Of a stretch of 64,000 nt of DNA, positions 9,866 to 19,075 are shown piece after piece (the stretch's first letter is position 1; every line of letters starts with the position of its first letter). The notes under the pieces are model-generated. The model saw only the letters and a program-made list of their open reading frames with translations, did no database searches and was not told the origin of the DNA. A program made the position numbers and the translations under genes. The stretch spans positions 270,829 through 334,828 of the forward strand of contig NZ_NINX01000029.1 of the NCBI RefSeq assembly GCF_002188635.1, written 5' to 3'. This DNA comes from Pigmentiphaga sp. NML030171 (GTDB lineage Bacteria; Pseudomonadota; Gammaproteobacteria; Burkholderiales; Burkholderiaceae_B).

Positions 9866-10150
9866 ATGAAATCGCAAATTGTCATTGCCGCCCTGTTGAG
9901 CGCCCTCTCCGTGCCTGCCTTCGCCGGTCATGCAGCAGCCCAGGCAGCCAAGGAGATGGTTCCGCTGGCTGACGGGGGAACGCTGTACGTCTTCAAGGAT
10001 GGAAAGATGGCACAGGAAAGTCGCTTCGGACGCGCCGTGTATCAATCCATCGGCGCCTCAGTGGCGACGAAGGACGGGCGGAACATTGCCATTACCAGCA
10101 ATGAAGTTGCTCGCCTCAGCTCGCTGCTTGAACAGGAGCACGGCGGGTAA
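9866..10150 (+). CDS. copK: CopK-like periplasmic copper-binding protein
   Basis: The 94-residue precursor has a signal peptide (about 1-21, SVPAFAG). The mature part resembles Cupriavidus CopK in length and order: VPLADGGTLYVFKDGKMAQESRFGRAV, then ATKDGRNIAITSNEVARLSSLL and a short His-containing tail. CopK binds Cu(I) through Met residues. This version keeps only one Met in the FKDGKM region, so its affinity may differ. It is separated from copD by 128 bp with its own probable promoter. The family call is from remembered sequence and should be treated as likely, not certain. Confidence 0.75.
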   Translation: MKSQIVIAALLSALSVPAFAGHAAAQAAKEMVPLADGGTLYVFKDGKMAQESRFGRAVYQSIGASVATKDGRNIAITSNEVARLSSLLEQEHGG

Positions 10151-10198
10151 TTCGCGCGATCTGCTGATGCCTCCCAATGGCGTCAGAAAGAAGTCCCA

Positions 10199-10223
10199 GC
10201 GCCTGTCCGATTCGGATAGGCGC
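10199..10223. terminator. Hairpin after the copper block
   Basis: GCGCCTGTCCGA pairs with TCGGATAGGCGC (one G-T pair) to give a compact hairpin 48 bp after the copK-like stop. No clear T-run follows. It may end copper-operon transcription before the LysR gene. Confidence 0.4.
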
Positions 10224-10297
10224 ATGGCCTTCGGTGACTACCCCGGACAGAAGATTCAATGTGTAGGTTCAAATAACACTTAATAGGAGATTGATTT

Positions 10298-11224
10298 GTG
10301 GAGCTTCGTCATCTACGGTGTTTCCTCGCTGTAGCAGAGGAGCTTCACTTTGCCCGCGCTGCCGAGCGGTTGCACATCGACCAATCTCCGTTATCTCGCA
10401 CCATCAAGGAGTTGGAGGAAGAACTCGGCGCACGCCTGTTTGTCCGCACCACTCGCAGCACACAACTGACCCGCGCTGGACGGCTGTTTCTGGAGCACGT
10501 TCAGCGAGTCTTTACAGTGCTGGAGCAGGCCCGCGATAGTGTCAAGTCCGCCGCCAACGGCTTTTGCGGCCAGTTGCGTATTGCCTTGTCCGATGGCGTC
10601 ACGCCTTCGCGCCTGCCGGCATTGCTGGCGCGCAGCCGCGAAGAGGACCCCGAGGTGGAAATCCGATTGTTCGAGGTGCCTTTGGATCAGCAGATCAAGG
10701 GGCTTCATAGCGACCTGTATGACGCGGGCTTCTCGATGGCAGAGGATGCAGGTGATGGCATCATCGTCACTCCTGCATGGGAAGACGAATTGATGGTGGC
10801 GGTACCAGCCCGCCATCCGGTGCTTGCCTTCAAACAGATCCCGCTGAAGGAGGTGTTGCGCCATCCGCTGGCGCTGGGCGACCCAGCAGTGTGCGAAGGC
10901 CACGCGCGCCAGGTCGATCGGTTCCTACGCACATGCGGACAAGAGCCGCTGATCGCGCAGCGCGTGGCGACCTTCGACGTGATGATGACTTTAGTCTCCG
11001 CCGGCTTAGCATTGGGCTTGGCGGGCGAGGCGCACATTGCTTCCAGCCGCGAGCCGGGAGTCGTGGCCCGGCGCTTGGCGGGCAAGCCGACTATGCTCAT
11101 GACCTATCTGCTGCGCCGCGATACGGAGCCGTCCGAAATGCTGGCTCGATTTATCGAACGAGTAGATTTTATTGATTCGGCTGATGAACTCGGCATCCCC
11201 GAAGACCTTCCACGCGACCGATAG
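10298..11224 (+). CDS. traR: LysR-family regulator of the ICE transfer block
   Basis: The 308-residue protein starts with GTG, with TAGGAGA placed 8-14 bp upstream. The N-terminal winged helix (MELRHLRCFLAVAEELHFARAAERLHIDQSPLSRTIKELE) is classic LysR, and a substrate-binding domain fills the rest. A LysR gene at this position, before traG, is conserved in Tn4371-like ICEs and is named traR there. Control of the tra/trb genes is inferred from position. No ligand can be deduced. Confidence 0.85.
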   Translation: MELRHLRCFLAVAEELHFARAAERLHIDQSPLSRTIKELEEELGARLFVRTTRSTQLTRAGRLFLEHVQRVFTVLEQARDSVKSAANGFCGQLRIALSDGVTPSRLPALLARSREEDPEVEIRLFEVPLDQQIKGLHSDLYDAGFSMAEDAGDGIIVTPAWEDELMVAVPARHPVLAFKQIPLKEVLRHPLALGDPAVCEGHARQVDRFLRTCGQEPLIAQRVATFDVMMTLVSAGLALGLAGEAHIASSREPGVVARRLAGKPTMLMTYLLRRDTEPSEMLARFIERVDFIDSADELGIPEDLPRDR

Positions 11225-11237
11225 TAGGAATAAGGCT

Positions 11238-11465
11238 ATGAACAAAGTGATATTGCTGATATTGGTCACTGCACTGCCTGCATGCGGTCCTTCTCAACCT
11301 TCGGAAACCGTGGATGCGCTCGTAGCCAATCCCGAACGCATCAAAGAGATTCAACGTCAATGCAAGGAAGACCGCGCGAAGGTTGGCGACGAACTATGTC
11401 TGCGTGCTGCCGAAGCCGCCAAACGGCGATTTTTCGGTGATCGGCCCGAGCAAAAATCCAAGTAG
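11238..11465 (+). CDS. eexN: EexN-family lipoprotein (entry exclusion-like)
   Basis: The 75-residue lipoprotein has the lipobox LPAC (Cys about 18). The short mature part shows the pattern LVANPERIKEIQRQC...CLRAAEAAKRRFFG. EexN/TrbK-like lipoproteins prevent redundant mating between cells carrying the same conjugative element. It begins 13 bp after the LysR stop and is probably co-transcribed with it. A second protein with the same pattern lies within the trb cluster (19076-19375). The start at 11238 was chosen to give a normal lipoprotein signal. Confidence 0.75.
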   Translation: MNKVILLILVTALPACGPSQPSETVDALVANPERIKEIQRQCKEDRAKVGDELCLRAAEAAKRRFFGDRPEQKSK

Positions 11466-11515
11466 GTTATCTCTCGGTCGCTTCGCTGCGACGAAGTTCT
11501 CGCTGTTACCTCACT

Positions 11516-11550
11516 ACGCCGCAATGCGCTCGCGCTTGCGGCGTTTTTAT
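11516..11550 (+). terminator. Rho-independent terminator after eexN
   Basis: ACGCCGCAA (11516-11524) pairs exactly with TTGCGGCGT (11536-11544) and is followed by TTTTTAT. This separates the LysR-eexN unit from traG, so traG needs its own promoter in 11551-11682. Confidence 0.85.
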
Positions 11551-11682
11551 TGCTTTCGCCACTAAAGGAAATCTGACTTTTTGGGCCTAAATTGCCGCCA
11601 CATCGGCCTTTGACCGACCTGCGCGAACGCCTTGATCCTCAGTGCTGCGGCACCTCTGTGTGCCGTGATCGGAGGCGAGGTT

Positions 11683-13704
11683 ATGCAAGGGACGAACGTG
11701 CTGTTCGGTCAGATCGCCGTGGTATTCGGCATCGTGATCGCTGGCGTATGGAGCGCCACGCAATGGACAGCAGCAGCCCTTGGCTACCAGCTACGCCTTG
11801 GCTCGCCCTGGTTCGATCTTCTCGGCACACCGATCTACCACCCGTGGAAACTGTTCGAGTGGTGGTTCTTCTTCGATGCCTACGCGCCGCGCGTGTTCGA
11901 TACCGGCGGCGCCATCGCGGGCGGCAGTGGCCTGCTGGCGGTGGTGGTCGCCATCGGTATGTCGATCTGGCGCTCGCGCCAATCGCGGCTGGTTACGACC
12001 TACGGCTCGGCACGCTGGGCGAACGCGGATGACATTCGCAAGGCTGGCCTCACGCAGCCGGCCGGCGTGTTCCTCGGCCAGCACGACCGCCAGTACCTGC
12101 GGCATGAAGGCCCGGAACACGTCCTGACCTTCGCGCCCACGCGCTCGGGCAAAGGTGTGGGCCTGGTGGTGCCGACGCTGCTTTCCTGGCCAGCCTCGGC
12201 CGTCATCCACGACATCAAGGGCGAGAACTGGCAGATCACCGCCGGTTGGCGCTCGCGCTTCTCGCATTGCCTGCTGTTCAACCCGACCGATGCGAAGTCA
12301 GCGGCCTACAACCCGCTGCTGGAGGTACGGCGCGGCGCGCATGAGGTGCGCGACGTGCAGAACATCGCGGACATTCTGGTTGATCCCGAAGGTGCGCTGG
12401 AGAAGCGCAACCATTGGGAAAAGACCTCGCACGCGCTACTGGTTGGGGCCATCCTGCATGTGCTCTACGCAGGCGAAGACAAGACTCTGCGCGGCGTCGC
12501 CAACTTCCTCTCCGACCCGGCCAGTCCGTTCGAGCTGACCTTGCATCGGATGATGACTACGCCGCACCTCGTGAACGAGGAAGGTGGTGGCCCACATCCC
12601 GTGGTGGCATCCGCTGCGCGCGAAGTCCTCAACAAGAGCGATAACGAACGCTCGGGCGTGCTGTCCACGGCCATGTCGTTCCTCGGCCTGTACCGCGATC
12701 CCACGGTGGCCGAAGTCACCTCGCGTTGCGATTGGCGCATCGCTGACCTGATCGCTGCCGAGCATCCGGTATCGCTGTACCTCGTGGTGCCGCCTTCGGA
12801 CATTTCGCGGACGAAGCCGCTCATTCGCCTGATCCTCAACCAGATCGGCCGGCGCCTCACCGAATCGCTCGACGGCTCCGACGGCATTCAGCGCCGCCAC
12901 AAGCTGCTGCTGATGCTCGATGAGTTCCCGGCGCTGGGGCGGCTCGACTTCTTCGAGACGGCCCTGGCCTTCATGGCGGGCTACGGCATCCGCAGCTTCC
13001 TCATCGCGCAGTCGCTCAACCAGATCGACAAAGCCTATGGCCAGAACCATTCGATTCTGGACAACTGCCATGTGCGCGTGACGTTCGCCACGAACGACGA
13101 GCGCACGGCCAAGCGCATTTCCGAAACGCTCGGCACCGCTACCGAGCTGCGCGCGCAGCGCAACTACGCGGGCCATCGGCTCGCGCCGTGGCTGGGCCAC
13201 CTGATGGTGTCGCGCCAGGAAACCGCGCGCCCGCTGCTGACGCCGGGCGAAGTCATGCAGCTTCCGCCTGACGAGGCCGTGGTGATGGTGTCCAGCGTGG
13301 CGCCGATCAAGGCGAAGAAGCTGCGCTACTACGCGGACGCCAATTTCAAGCGTCGCGTGCTGCCACCGCCCGCGCTGGCGGATGGGCAGTACGCCGACGC
13401 GCCGCCATTGCGGCCCGACGACTGGAGCGGGTTGGCGATTCCGTCCGTGCCCGCTGCACTGGCCGCCGCGTCCGCTGATGGCCTGGAGAACTTGGGTTCG
13501 GCCGACGACGGCGGCCCGCGCCGTCAGCCCGAACTCTCCGAAACCGTCGCCTACGACTCCGAGCTGGCCGCTCCCACGGCCGACCTCGCGCTGCTCGATG
13601 ACGACGACGACCTGCCGCTTCCCCTTCCTCGCCAGCTTGATCCGGCCATGCAGCGCAGCGCCCGGCTGGCTTCCCTCGACCCCAACGACGGAATCGAGCT
13701 ATGA
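11683..13704 (+). CDS. traG: Conjugative coupling protein TraG (VirD4 family)
   Basis: The 673-residue inner-membrane ATPase links the relaxosome to the type IV secretion channel. N-terminal membrane segments (about 5-25 and 75-95) precede the Walker A sequence APTRSGKGVG (about 151-160). The Walker B region is LLLMLDEFPALGRLDF. Signature VirD4 motifs YGIRSFLIAQSLNQ and NCHVRVTFATNDE are visible. The start at 11683 has GGAGG 7 bp upstream. A TTG at 11632 is also in frame but has no comparable ribosome site. The last codons overlap the next gene by 4 bp. Confidence 0.95.
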   Translation: MQGTNVLFGQIAVVFGIVIAGVWSATQWTAAALGYQLRLGSPWFDLLGTPIYHPWKLFEWWFFFDAYAPRVFDTGGAIAGGSGLLAVVVAIGMSIWRSRQSRLVTTYGSARWANADDIRKAGLTQPAGVFLGQHDRQYLRHEGPEHVLTFAPTRSGKGVGLVVPTLLSWPASAVIHDIKGENWQITAGWRSRFSHCLLFNPTDAKSAAYNPLLEVRRGAHEVRDVQNIADILVDPEGALEKRNHWEKTSHALLVGAILHVLYAGEDKTLRGVANFLSDPASPFELTLHRMMTTPHLVNEEGGGPHPVVASAAREVLNKSDNERSGVLSTAMSFLGLYRDPTVAEVTSRCDWRIADLIAAEHPVSLYLVVPPSDISRTKPLIRLILNQIGRRLTESLDGSDGIQRRHKLLLMLDEFPALGRLDFFETALAFMAGYGIRSFLIAQSLNQIDKAYGQNHSILDNCHVRVTFATNDERTAKRISETLGTATELRAQRNYAGHRLAPWLGHLMVSRQETARPLLTPGEVMQLPPDEAVVMVSSVAPIKAKKLRYYADANFKRRVLPPPALADGQYADAPPLRPDDWSGLAIPSVPAALAAASADGLENLGSADDGGPRRQPELSETVAYDSELAAPTADLALLDDDDDLPLPLPRQLDPAMQRSARLASLDPNDGIEL

Positions 13705-14165
13705 GCCACTATCGCCTCAACCTGTTCATCCAGCCGGAGCACGCCAAGCGGCTCGATGAGCTGGCCGCCAAGAAAGGCGTGTCCAAGTCGTCCATCGTCG
13801 CGGCGGCGCTCGCATCATGGCTGTCGCCCGATGCCGCCGACCAGCGCGAGGCGGCCATTGCCAAGCGGCTGGATCGCCTCTCGCGCCAGGCCGATCGCAT
13901 GGAGCGCGACCAGAACATCGCCATCGAAACGCTGGCGCTGTTCATCCGCTACTACCTGACCGTGAGCACTCCGGTTCCCGAGGCGCACCAAGACGCGGCA
14001 CGCGCGCAAGGCAAGGCGCGCTTCGAGCAGTTCACCGAGCAGCTTGGCCGCCACCTGCTGCGGGGCCGCAGCCTGGTGCGCGACGTGGTGGAGGAACTGC
14101 ATCCCGACCCAATGCGGATGGAAGACGCGGCGGCAGCCGCGCAAGCGCAGGAGCGTGCCTCATGA
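13701..14165 (+). CDS. CopG-family ribbon-helix-helix protein
   Basis: The 154-residue protein has an N-terminal ribbon-helix-helix ([38 protein letters not shown]). A long helical, Arg/Ala-rich C-terminal part follows. It overlaps traG and trbB by 4 bp (ATGA) each. RHH genes between traG and trbB are usual in Tn4371-like and IncP-like clusters. A role in DNA binding or autoregulation of the trb operon is inferred. It is unrelated to the DUF411 copper protein also called CopG. Confidence 0.85.
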   Translation: MSHYRLNLFIQPEHAKRLDELAAKKGVSKSSIVAAALASWLSPDAADQREAAIAKRLDRLSRQADRMERDQNIAIETLALFIRYYLTVSTPVPEAHQDAARAQGKARFEQFTEQLGRHLLRGRSLVRDVVEELHPDPMRMEDAAAAAQAQERAS

Positions 14166-15223
14166 GCGCCGCGCCTTCATCCCTCACCACCTCGCTCGAC
14201 CGCCGCATCCAGATGCTGCGCACGGCGATGGGGCCGCTGATCGCCGCCGCGCTCGAAGACCCGGACGTGGTGGAGGTGATGCTGAACCCCGATCGCACCC
14301 TTTGGGTGGATCGGCTTTCCAGTGGGCGCGCGCCGATGGGCGCGGAGTTGCCGGAGACGGACGGCGAGCGAATCATCCGCTTGGTCGCGGCCCACGTTGG
14401 CGCAGAAGTCCATCGCGGGCAACCGCTGCTGTCCGCCGAGTTGCCCGAAACCGGCGAACGCTTCGAGGGCATCTTGCCGCCCGCTGCGCCGGGGCCGGCC
14501 TTCGCGCTGCGCAAGCGCGCCATCGGCGTCATCCCTCTGTCGCGCTACATCGAGGACGGAATGATGACCGCCGAGCAGGCGGGCTTTCTCGTTCGCGCCG
14601 TGCGCGAGCGCCAGAACGTCCTGATCGCAGGAGCCACGAGCAGCGGCAAGACCACGCTCGCCAATGCGCTGCTGGCCGAGATCGCCGCCACGGGCGACCG
14701 CGTACTGGTGCTCGAAGACACCATCGAGTTGCAATGCGCGGCCCGCGACCATGTGCCGCTGCGCACGCGCGCCGGCGTCGTGTCCATGACCGAACTGGTG
14801 CGGTCGTCCATGCGCCTGCGGCCTGATCGCGTCGTCGTCGGCGAGGTGCGCGGCGCCGAGGCGCTGGATCTCATCAAGGTGTGGGGCACCGGCCATCCGG
14901 GCGGTATCGCCACGATCCACGCCGGCTCCGCGCTCGGCGCGCTGCTGCGCCTGGAGCAACTGATTCTCGAAGTGGCGGTGAACCCGCCGCGTGCGCTGAT
15001 CGCCGAGGCGGTCAACGTGGTGATCCATATCGCCGGGCGCGGGCGCAAGCGCCGCATCGAGAGCATCGCCCGCGTCGTCGGCTTTGACGGCGTGGGCTAC
15101 CGATTGGCGGATTGGGAGGCGGACGCGCTGGACACGCCGTTTCCCGAGTTGTCGCCAAACCCCGATGCCGTACCCGCTGCGGCGACTTCCTCATCCCTTG
15201 ACTCACTTGGAGAACTGCCATGA
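14162..15223 (+). CDS. trbB: Conjugation ATPase TrbB (VirB11 family)
   Basis: The 353-residue protein is a cytoplasmic hexameric ATPase that powers pilus assembly and DNA transfer. Walker A is [10 protein letters not shown] (about 156-165). The Asp box VLEDTIELQ and Walker [17 protein letters not shown] follow, and the His box is [12 protein letters not shown]. The start at 14162 gives ATGA coupling to the preceding gene. The frame extends further upstream without a stop, but that stretch overlaps the copG-type gene and has no family match. Confidence 0.95.
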   Translation: MSAAPSSLTTSLDRRIQMLRTAMGPLIAAALEDPDVVEVMLNPDRTLWVDRLSSGRAPMGAELPETDGERIIRLVAAHVGAEVHRGQPLLSAELPETGERFEGILPPAAPGPAFALRKRAIGVIPLSRYIEDGMMTAEQAGFLVRAVRERQNVLIAGATSSGKTTLANALLAEIAATGDRVLVLEDTIELQCAARDHVPLRTRAGVVSMTELVRSSMRLRPDRVVVGEVRGAEALDLIKVWGTGHPGGIATIHAGSALGALLRLEQLILEVAVNPPRALIAEAVNVVIHIAGRGRKRRIESIARVVGFDGVGYRLADWEADALDTPFPELSPNPDAVPAAATSSSLDSLGELP

Positions 15224-15603
15224 CGCAGATGACCATTCCTGCTTTCCGTTTTTCTGCAAATCCGGCTTTGCGTCTTGCGCGGCTGCGCTGCCTGGCCCGT
15301 CCTGCGGGGCAAGGGCTGCTGCTGGCCGCGTTGCTGTTGTTCCTGGCCGGAGCCGCGCAGGCCGCCGGTTCCTCGATGCCGTGGGAAGGCCCGCTGCAAT
15401 CCATCCTCGAATCCATCCAGGGGCCGGTGGCGCGCATCGTCGCGGTCATCATCATCATCGCCACGGGCCTCGCGCTCGCGTTCGGCGACACGTCCGGCGG
15501 GTTCCGCAAGCTGATCCAGATCGTATTCGGTCTGTCCATCGCGTTCGCCGCTTCGAGCTTCTTCCTGTCGTTCTTCAGCTTCTCCGGCGGGGCGGTCGTA
15601 TGA
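15220..15603 (+). CDS. trbC: Conjugative pilin TrbC (VirB2 family)
   Basis: The 127-residue prepilin has a long signal region (to about residue 48, GAAQAAGSS). Two hydrophobic segments (about 70-90 and 100-120) with the Gly-rich turn GDTSGGF between them are the VirB2/TrbC pattern. It overlaps trbB and trbD by 4 bp each. By family it is the structural subunit of the mating pilus, processed in the inner membrane. Confidence 0.93.
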   Translation: MTQMTIPAFRFSANPALRLARLRCLARPAGQGLLLAALLLFLAGAAQAAGSSMPWEGPLQSILESIQGPVARIVAVIIIIATGLALAFGDTSGGFRKLIQIVFGLSIAFAASSFFLSFFSFSGGAVV

Positions 15604-15872
15604 GTGCCCCTGACACCTTCGCGGACGGCTTCGAGGTGCCGCTGCATCGCTCGCTGACCGAGCCGATTCTGCTGGGCGGTGCGCCGCGCACCGTAGCGAT
15701 CGCTAACGGCACGCTGGCCGCCGCTGTCGGCCTGGGCCTGCAACTGTGGATTCCGGGCGTCGTGCTCTGGATCGTCGGCCATTCGCTGGCGGTGTGGGGT
15801 GCGCGCGTCGATCCGCAGTTCATGCAGGTCTTCGCCCGGCACATCAAGCACCGCCCGCTGCTGGACGTGTGA
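15600..15872 (+). CDS. trbD: Mating-pair formation protein TrbD (VirB3 family)
   Basis: The 90-residue protein begins FEVPLHRSLTEPILLGGAPR, the conserved VirB3/TrbD start. It has two closely spaced membrane segments (about 35-65) and a short cytoplasmic end with DPQFMQVFARHIKHR. It overlaps trbC by ATGA and is followed 15 bp later by trbE. VirB3-type proteins assist pilus assembly with the VirB4 ATPase. Confidence 0.93.
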   Translation: MSAPDTFADGFEVPLHRSLTEPILLGGAPRTVAIANGTLAAAVGLGLQLWIPGVVLWIVGHSLAVWGARVDPQFMQVFARHIKHRPLLDV

Positions 15873-15887
15873 GGGGAGGACGCCGCG

Positions 15888-18341
15888 ATGCTGAACCTCG
15901 CCGAATACCGCCAGCGCCCGGCCTTGCTTGCCGACTGGCTGCCCTGGGCCGGGCTGGTCGCACCGGGCGTCGTCTTGAACAAGGACGGCAGTTTCCAGCG
16001 CACGGCCCGGTTTCGCGGGCCTGACCTCGACAGCGCGACGCAAGGCGAGCTGATCGCCACGTCGGCGCGGTTGAACAACGCGCTGCGCCGCATGGGATCG
16101 GGCTGGGCGCTGTTCATGGAAGCCGAGCGCCGGCCTGCGGCCGACTATCCGCACTCGGAGTTTCCCGAGCCGCTTTCGTGGGTGGTGGAGGAAGAACGCC
16201 GGGCCGCCTTCGAGGAATCGGGCCATCACTTCGAGAGCGGCTATCACCTGACGTTGCTTTACCTGCCGCCGGAAGAATCCCGCGCCCGTGCAGCCAAGAT
16301 GCTCTACGAGAACACACCGACGAATGGCGTGGACTGGCGCGAGCGGCTGCAAGCCTTCGTCGCGGAAACGGATCGCGTCTTTGACCTGCTCGACGGCGTG
16401 ATGCCGGAAATCGTCTGGCTGGATGACAGCCAGACGCTGACCTACCTGCACACGACCATCTCGACGCGGCGCTACCGCGTCGGTGTGCCCGAAGTGCCGT
16501 TCCACATCGACGCCCTGCTGACCGACTCGCCGCTGGTCGGTGGCCTGGCGCCCATGCTGGGCGACCAGCACCTGCGCGTGGTGTCGGTGCGCGGTTTTCC
16601 GACCTCGACCTGGCCGGGGATTCTGGACGACCTCAACCGCTTGGGCTTTGCATATCGTTGGAGTACGCGCTTTCTCTGTCTCGACAAATCCGAGGCGGAA
16701 AAGGAACTCACCCGCCTGCGCCGCCAGTGGTTTGCAAAAAGGAAGAACGTCATCGCGCTGCTGCGCGAAACGATCTTCCAGCAGGAAAGCCCGTTGGTCG
16801 ATACTGACGCCAGCAACAAGGCGACCGACGCCGATGCCGCCTTACAGGAGCTGGGCAGCGATCAGGTCGCCTTCGGCTATCTCACCGCCACGGTGACGGT
16901 GCTCGATGCCGACCCGGCCGTAGCCGACGAGAAGCTGCGCATGGTGGAGCGGGTCATCCAGGGGCGCGGCTTCGTCACCATCCCGGAAACGCTCAACGCC
17001 GTGGATGCGTGGCTGTCATCCATTCCGGGCAACGCTTACGCCAACGTGCGCCAGCCCATCGTCTCGACGCTGAACCTAGCACACATGATGCCGGTGTCCG
17101 CAGTATGGGCGGGGCCGGAAAAGAACGACCACCTCGACGGCCCGCCGCTGATCGTCACGCGCACCGATGGCGCGACGCCGTTCCGGCTGGTGACGCACAT
17201 CGGCGACGTGGGCCACACGCTGGTCGCAGGCCCGACCGGCATGGGCAAGTCGGTCTTGCTCGCCACGCTGGCGATGCAGTTCCGTCGCTATCGCGGTTCG
17301 CGCATCTTCGCCTTCGACATGGGCCGCTCGATGCGGGCCACGATCCTGGGCTTGGGCGGCGAACACTACGACCTGGGCACGGATGGCGAAATCGCCTTCC
17401 AGCCCTTGGCACGCATCGACCGCGAGGGCTACCGCACCTGGGCCGCAGAATGGGTCGAAGGCCGCTTGCTGCACGAAGGCGTGGCGGTCGGCCCCGACGA
17501 GAAGGCGGCTATCTGGTCGGCGCTTGGAAGCCTCGCCGGTGCGCCGGTGGAGCAGCGCACGATGACCGGCCTGTCGGTGCTGCTGCAATCGAACGCGCTG
17601 CGCCAGGCGCTCGCGCCCTACGTGCTCGGTGGTGCGCACGGCAAGCTGCTGGACGCTGACCACGACCGGCTCGGCATGGCCGACGTGCAGTGCTTCGAGA
17701 TGGAGGAGCTGATGCACAGCAAGGCCGCCGTCATGGCCGTGCTGCATTACCTCTTTGCGCGCTTCGATGAACGCTTCGACGGATCGCCCACGCTGCTGAT
17801 CCTCGATGAAGCGTGGTTGTTCCTCGATGACCCGGTGTTTGCCGCGCGTATCCGCCAGTGGCTCAAGACGCTACGCAAGAAAAACGTGTCGGTGATCTTC
17901 GCCACGCAGTCGCTCGCGGACATCAAGGATTCGAGCATCGCCCCCGCGATTATCGAAAGCTGCGCCAGCCGCATCTTCCTGCCGAACCCGCAGGCGACTG
18001 AGCCGCAGATTCGCACGATCTACGAAGGCTTCGGCCTCAACAGCCGGCAGATCGAGATCGTCGCCACCGCGCAGCCCAAGCGCGACTACTACTACCAATC
18101 CCGCCTCGGCAACCGCCTGTTCGACCTCGACCTGGGGCCGGCCGCGCTGGCGTTTGCGGGCGCTTCCACGCCGCAAGACCAGCGCGACATAGACCGCGTG
18201 CTGCTGGACGCCGGCGTACCCGGCTTCGCGGGCGCCTGGCTGCGCCATCGCGGCCTCGATTGGGCGGCCGACCTGCTGCCCTCGTTCCCCGGCCTTGCGC
18301 CGGGTTCCCTCGCTGATCAACCCCTGGAGAACCTGTCATGA
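15888..18341 (+). CDS. trbE: Conjugation ATPase TrbE (VirB4 family)
   Basis: At 817 residues it has full VirB4 length. The N-terminal CagE/TrbE-VirB region is followed by Walker A GPTGMGKSV (about 448) and Walker B TLLILDEAWLFLDDP. The downstream motif VSVIFATQSLADI is also typical. It drives substrate transfer and pilus dynamics at the inner membrane. GAGGGGAGG stands before the ATG. The end overlaps trbJ by 4 bp. Confidence 0.95.
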   Translation: MLNLAEYRQRPALLADWLPWAGLVAPGVVLNKDGSFQRTARFRGPDLDSATQGELIATSARLNNALRRMGSGWALFMEAERRPAADYPHSEFPEPLSWVVEEERRAAFEESGHHFESGYHLTLLYLPPEESRARAAKMLYENTPTNGVDWRERLQAFVAETDRVFDLLDGVMPEIVWLDDSQTLTYLHTTISTRRYRVGVPEVPFHIDALLTDSPLVGGLAPMLGDQHLRVVSVRGFPTSTWPGILDDLNRLGFAYRWSTRFLCLDKSEAEKELTRLRRQWFAKRKNVIALLRETIFQQESPLVDTDASNKATDADAALQELGSDQVAFGYLTATVTVLDADPAVADEKLRMVERVIQGRGFVTIPETLNAVDAWLSSIPGNAYANVRQPIVSTLNLAHMMPVSAVWAGPEKNDHLDGPPLIVTRTDGATPFRLVTHIGDVGHTLVAGPTGMGKSVLLATLAMQFRRYRGSRIFAFDMGRSMRATILGLGGEHYDLGTDGEIAFQPLARIDREGYRTWAAEWVEGRLLHEGVAVGPDEKAAIWSALGSLAGAPVEQRTMTGLSVLLQSNALRQALAPYVLGGAHGKLLDADHDRLGMADVQCFEMEELMHSKAAVMAVLHYLFARFDERFDGSPTLLILDEAWLFLDDPVFAARIRQWLKTLRKKNVSVIFATQSLADIKDSSIAPAIIESCASRIFLPNPQATEPQIRTIYEGFGLNSRQIEIVATAQPKRDYYYQSRLGNRLFDLDLGPAALAFAGASTPQDQRDIDRVLLDAGVPGFAGAWLRHRGLDWAADLLPSFPGLAPGSLADQPLENLS

Positions 18342-19063
18342 AAAAGCGTCTTGTCGCCGCCGCAATCGCGGCCATGCTTTGCACCGCCACCGCCCATGCG
18401 CAATGGGTCGTGGTCGATCCCACCAACCTCGTGCAGAACACGCTGACCGCGATCCGCACGCTGGAGCAGATCAACAACCAGATCCAGCAGCTTCAGAACG
18501 AAGCGCAGATGCTGATGAACCAGGCGCGCAATCTCGCCAGCCTGCCATCCAGCGTGGTCGGCCAGTTGCGCGCCAATCTGGCGACCACGCAGCGGCTGAT
18601 CGACCAGGCGCGCGGCCTGGCCTACGACGTGACGAATCTGGATCGGGAGTTTCAGCGCCTGTATCCCGAGCAGTACGCCGCCACGGTGAGCGGCGACCAG
18701 ATGTACCGCGACACGCAGGAGCGATGGAAGAACACGCTCAACGGCTTGCAGACCACGATGCGGATGCAGGCCCAGGTTTCGCAGAACCTGGGCGAAGACG
18801 AAAGCGTGCTCGCCGACCTCGTGGGCAAGAGCCAGTCAGCCGAAGGTGCGTTGCAGGCGATGCAGGCCATGAACCAGTTGCTGGCCTTGCAGGCCAAGCA
18901 GTCGATCCAGTCGCAGCGGCTCCAGATCACGCAGGATCGCGCTGCCGCGCTGGAACTGGCGCGGCAGGCGGCGGCCACGGAGCGCGGACGTGAGATGACG
19001 CGCCGCTTCCTGGGCAGTGGCACGCCGTACACGCCGCAAGCCGTCGATTTCTACAACCACTGA
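18338..19063 (+). CDS. trbJ: Mating-pair formation protein TrbJ (VirB5-like)
   Basis: The 241-residue periplasmic protein has a signal peptide (1-22, TATAHAQ). It is otherwise largely alpha-helical and Gln-rich, with NTLTAIRTLEQINNQIQQLQNEAQML, the recognised TrbJ start. VirB5-type proteins are minor pilus-tip components. It is coupled to trbE by ATGA and precedes a small lipoprotein gene by 12 bp. Confidence 0.92.
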   Translation: MKKRLVAAAIAAMLCTATAHAQWVVVDPTNLVQNTLTAIRTLEQINNQIQQLQNEAQMLMNQARNLASLPSSVVGQLRANLATTQRLIDQARGLAYDVTNLDREFQRLYPEQYAATVSGDQMYRDTQERWKNTLNGLQTTMRMQAQVSQNLGEDESVLADLVGKSQSAEGALQAMQAMNQLLALQAKQSIQSQRLQITQDRAAALELARQAAATERGREMTRRFLGSGTPYTPQAVDFYNH

Positions 19064-19075
19064 CGAGGTGCGGCC

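Noticed and set aside
11632..11682. TTG start for TraG
   Set aside because: No ribosome site, whereas ATG 11683 has GGAGG at good spacing and matches the remembered family start.
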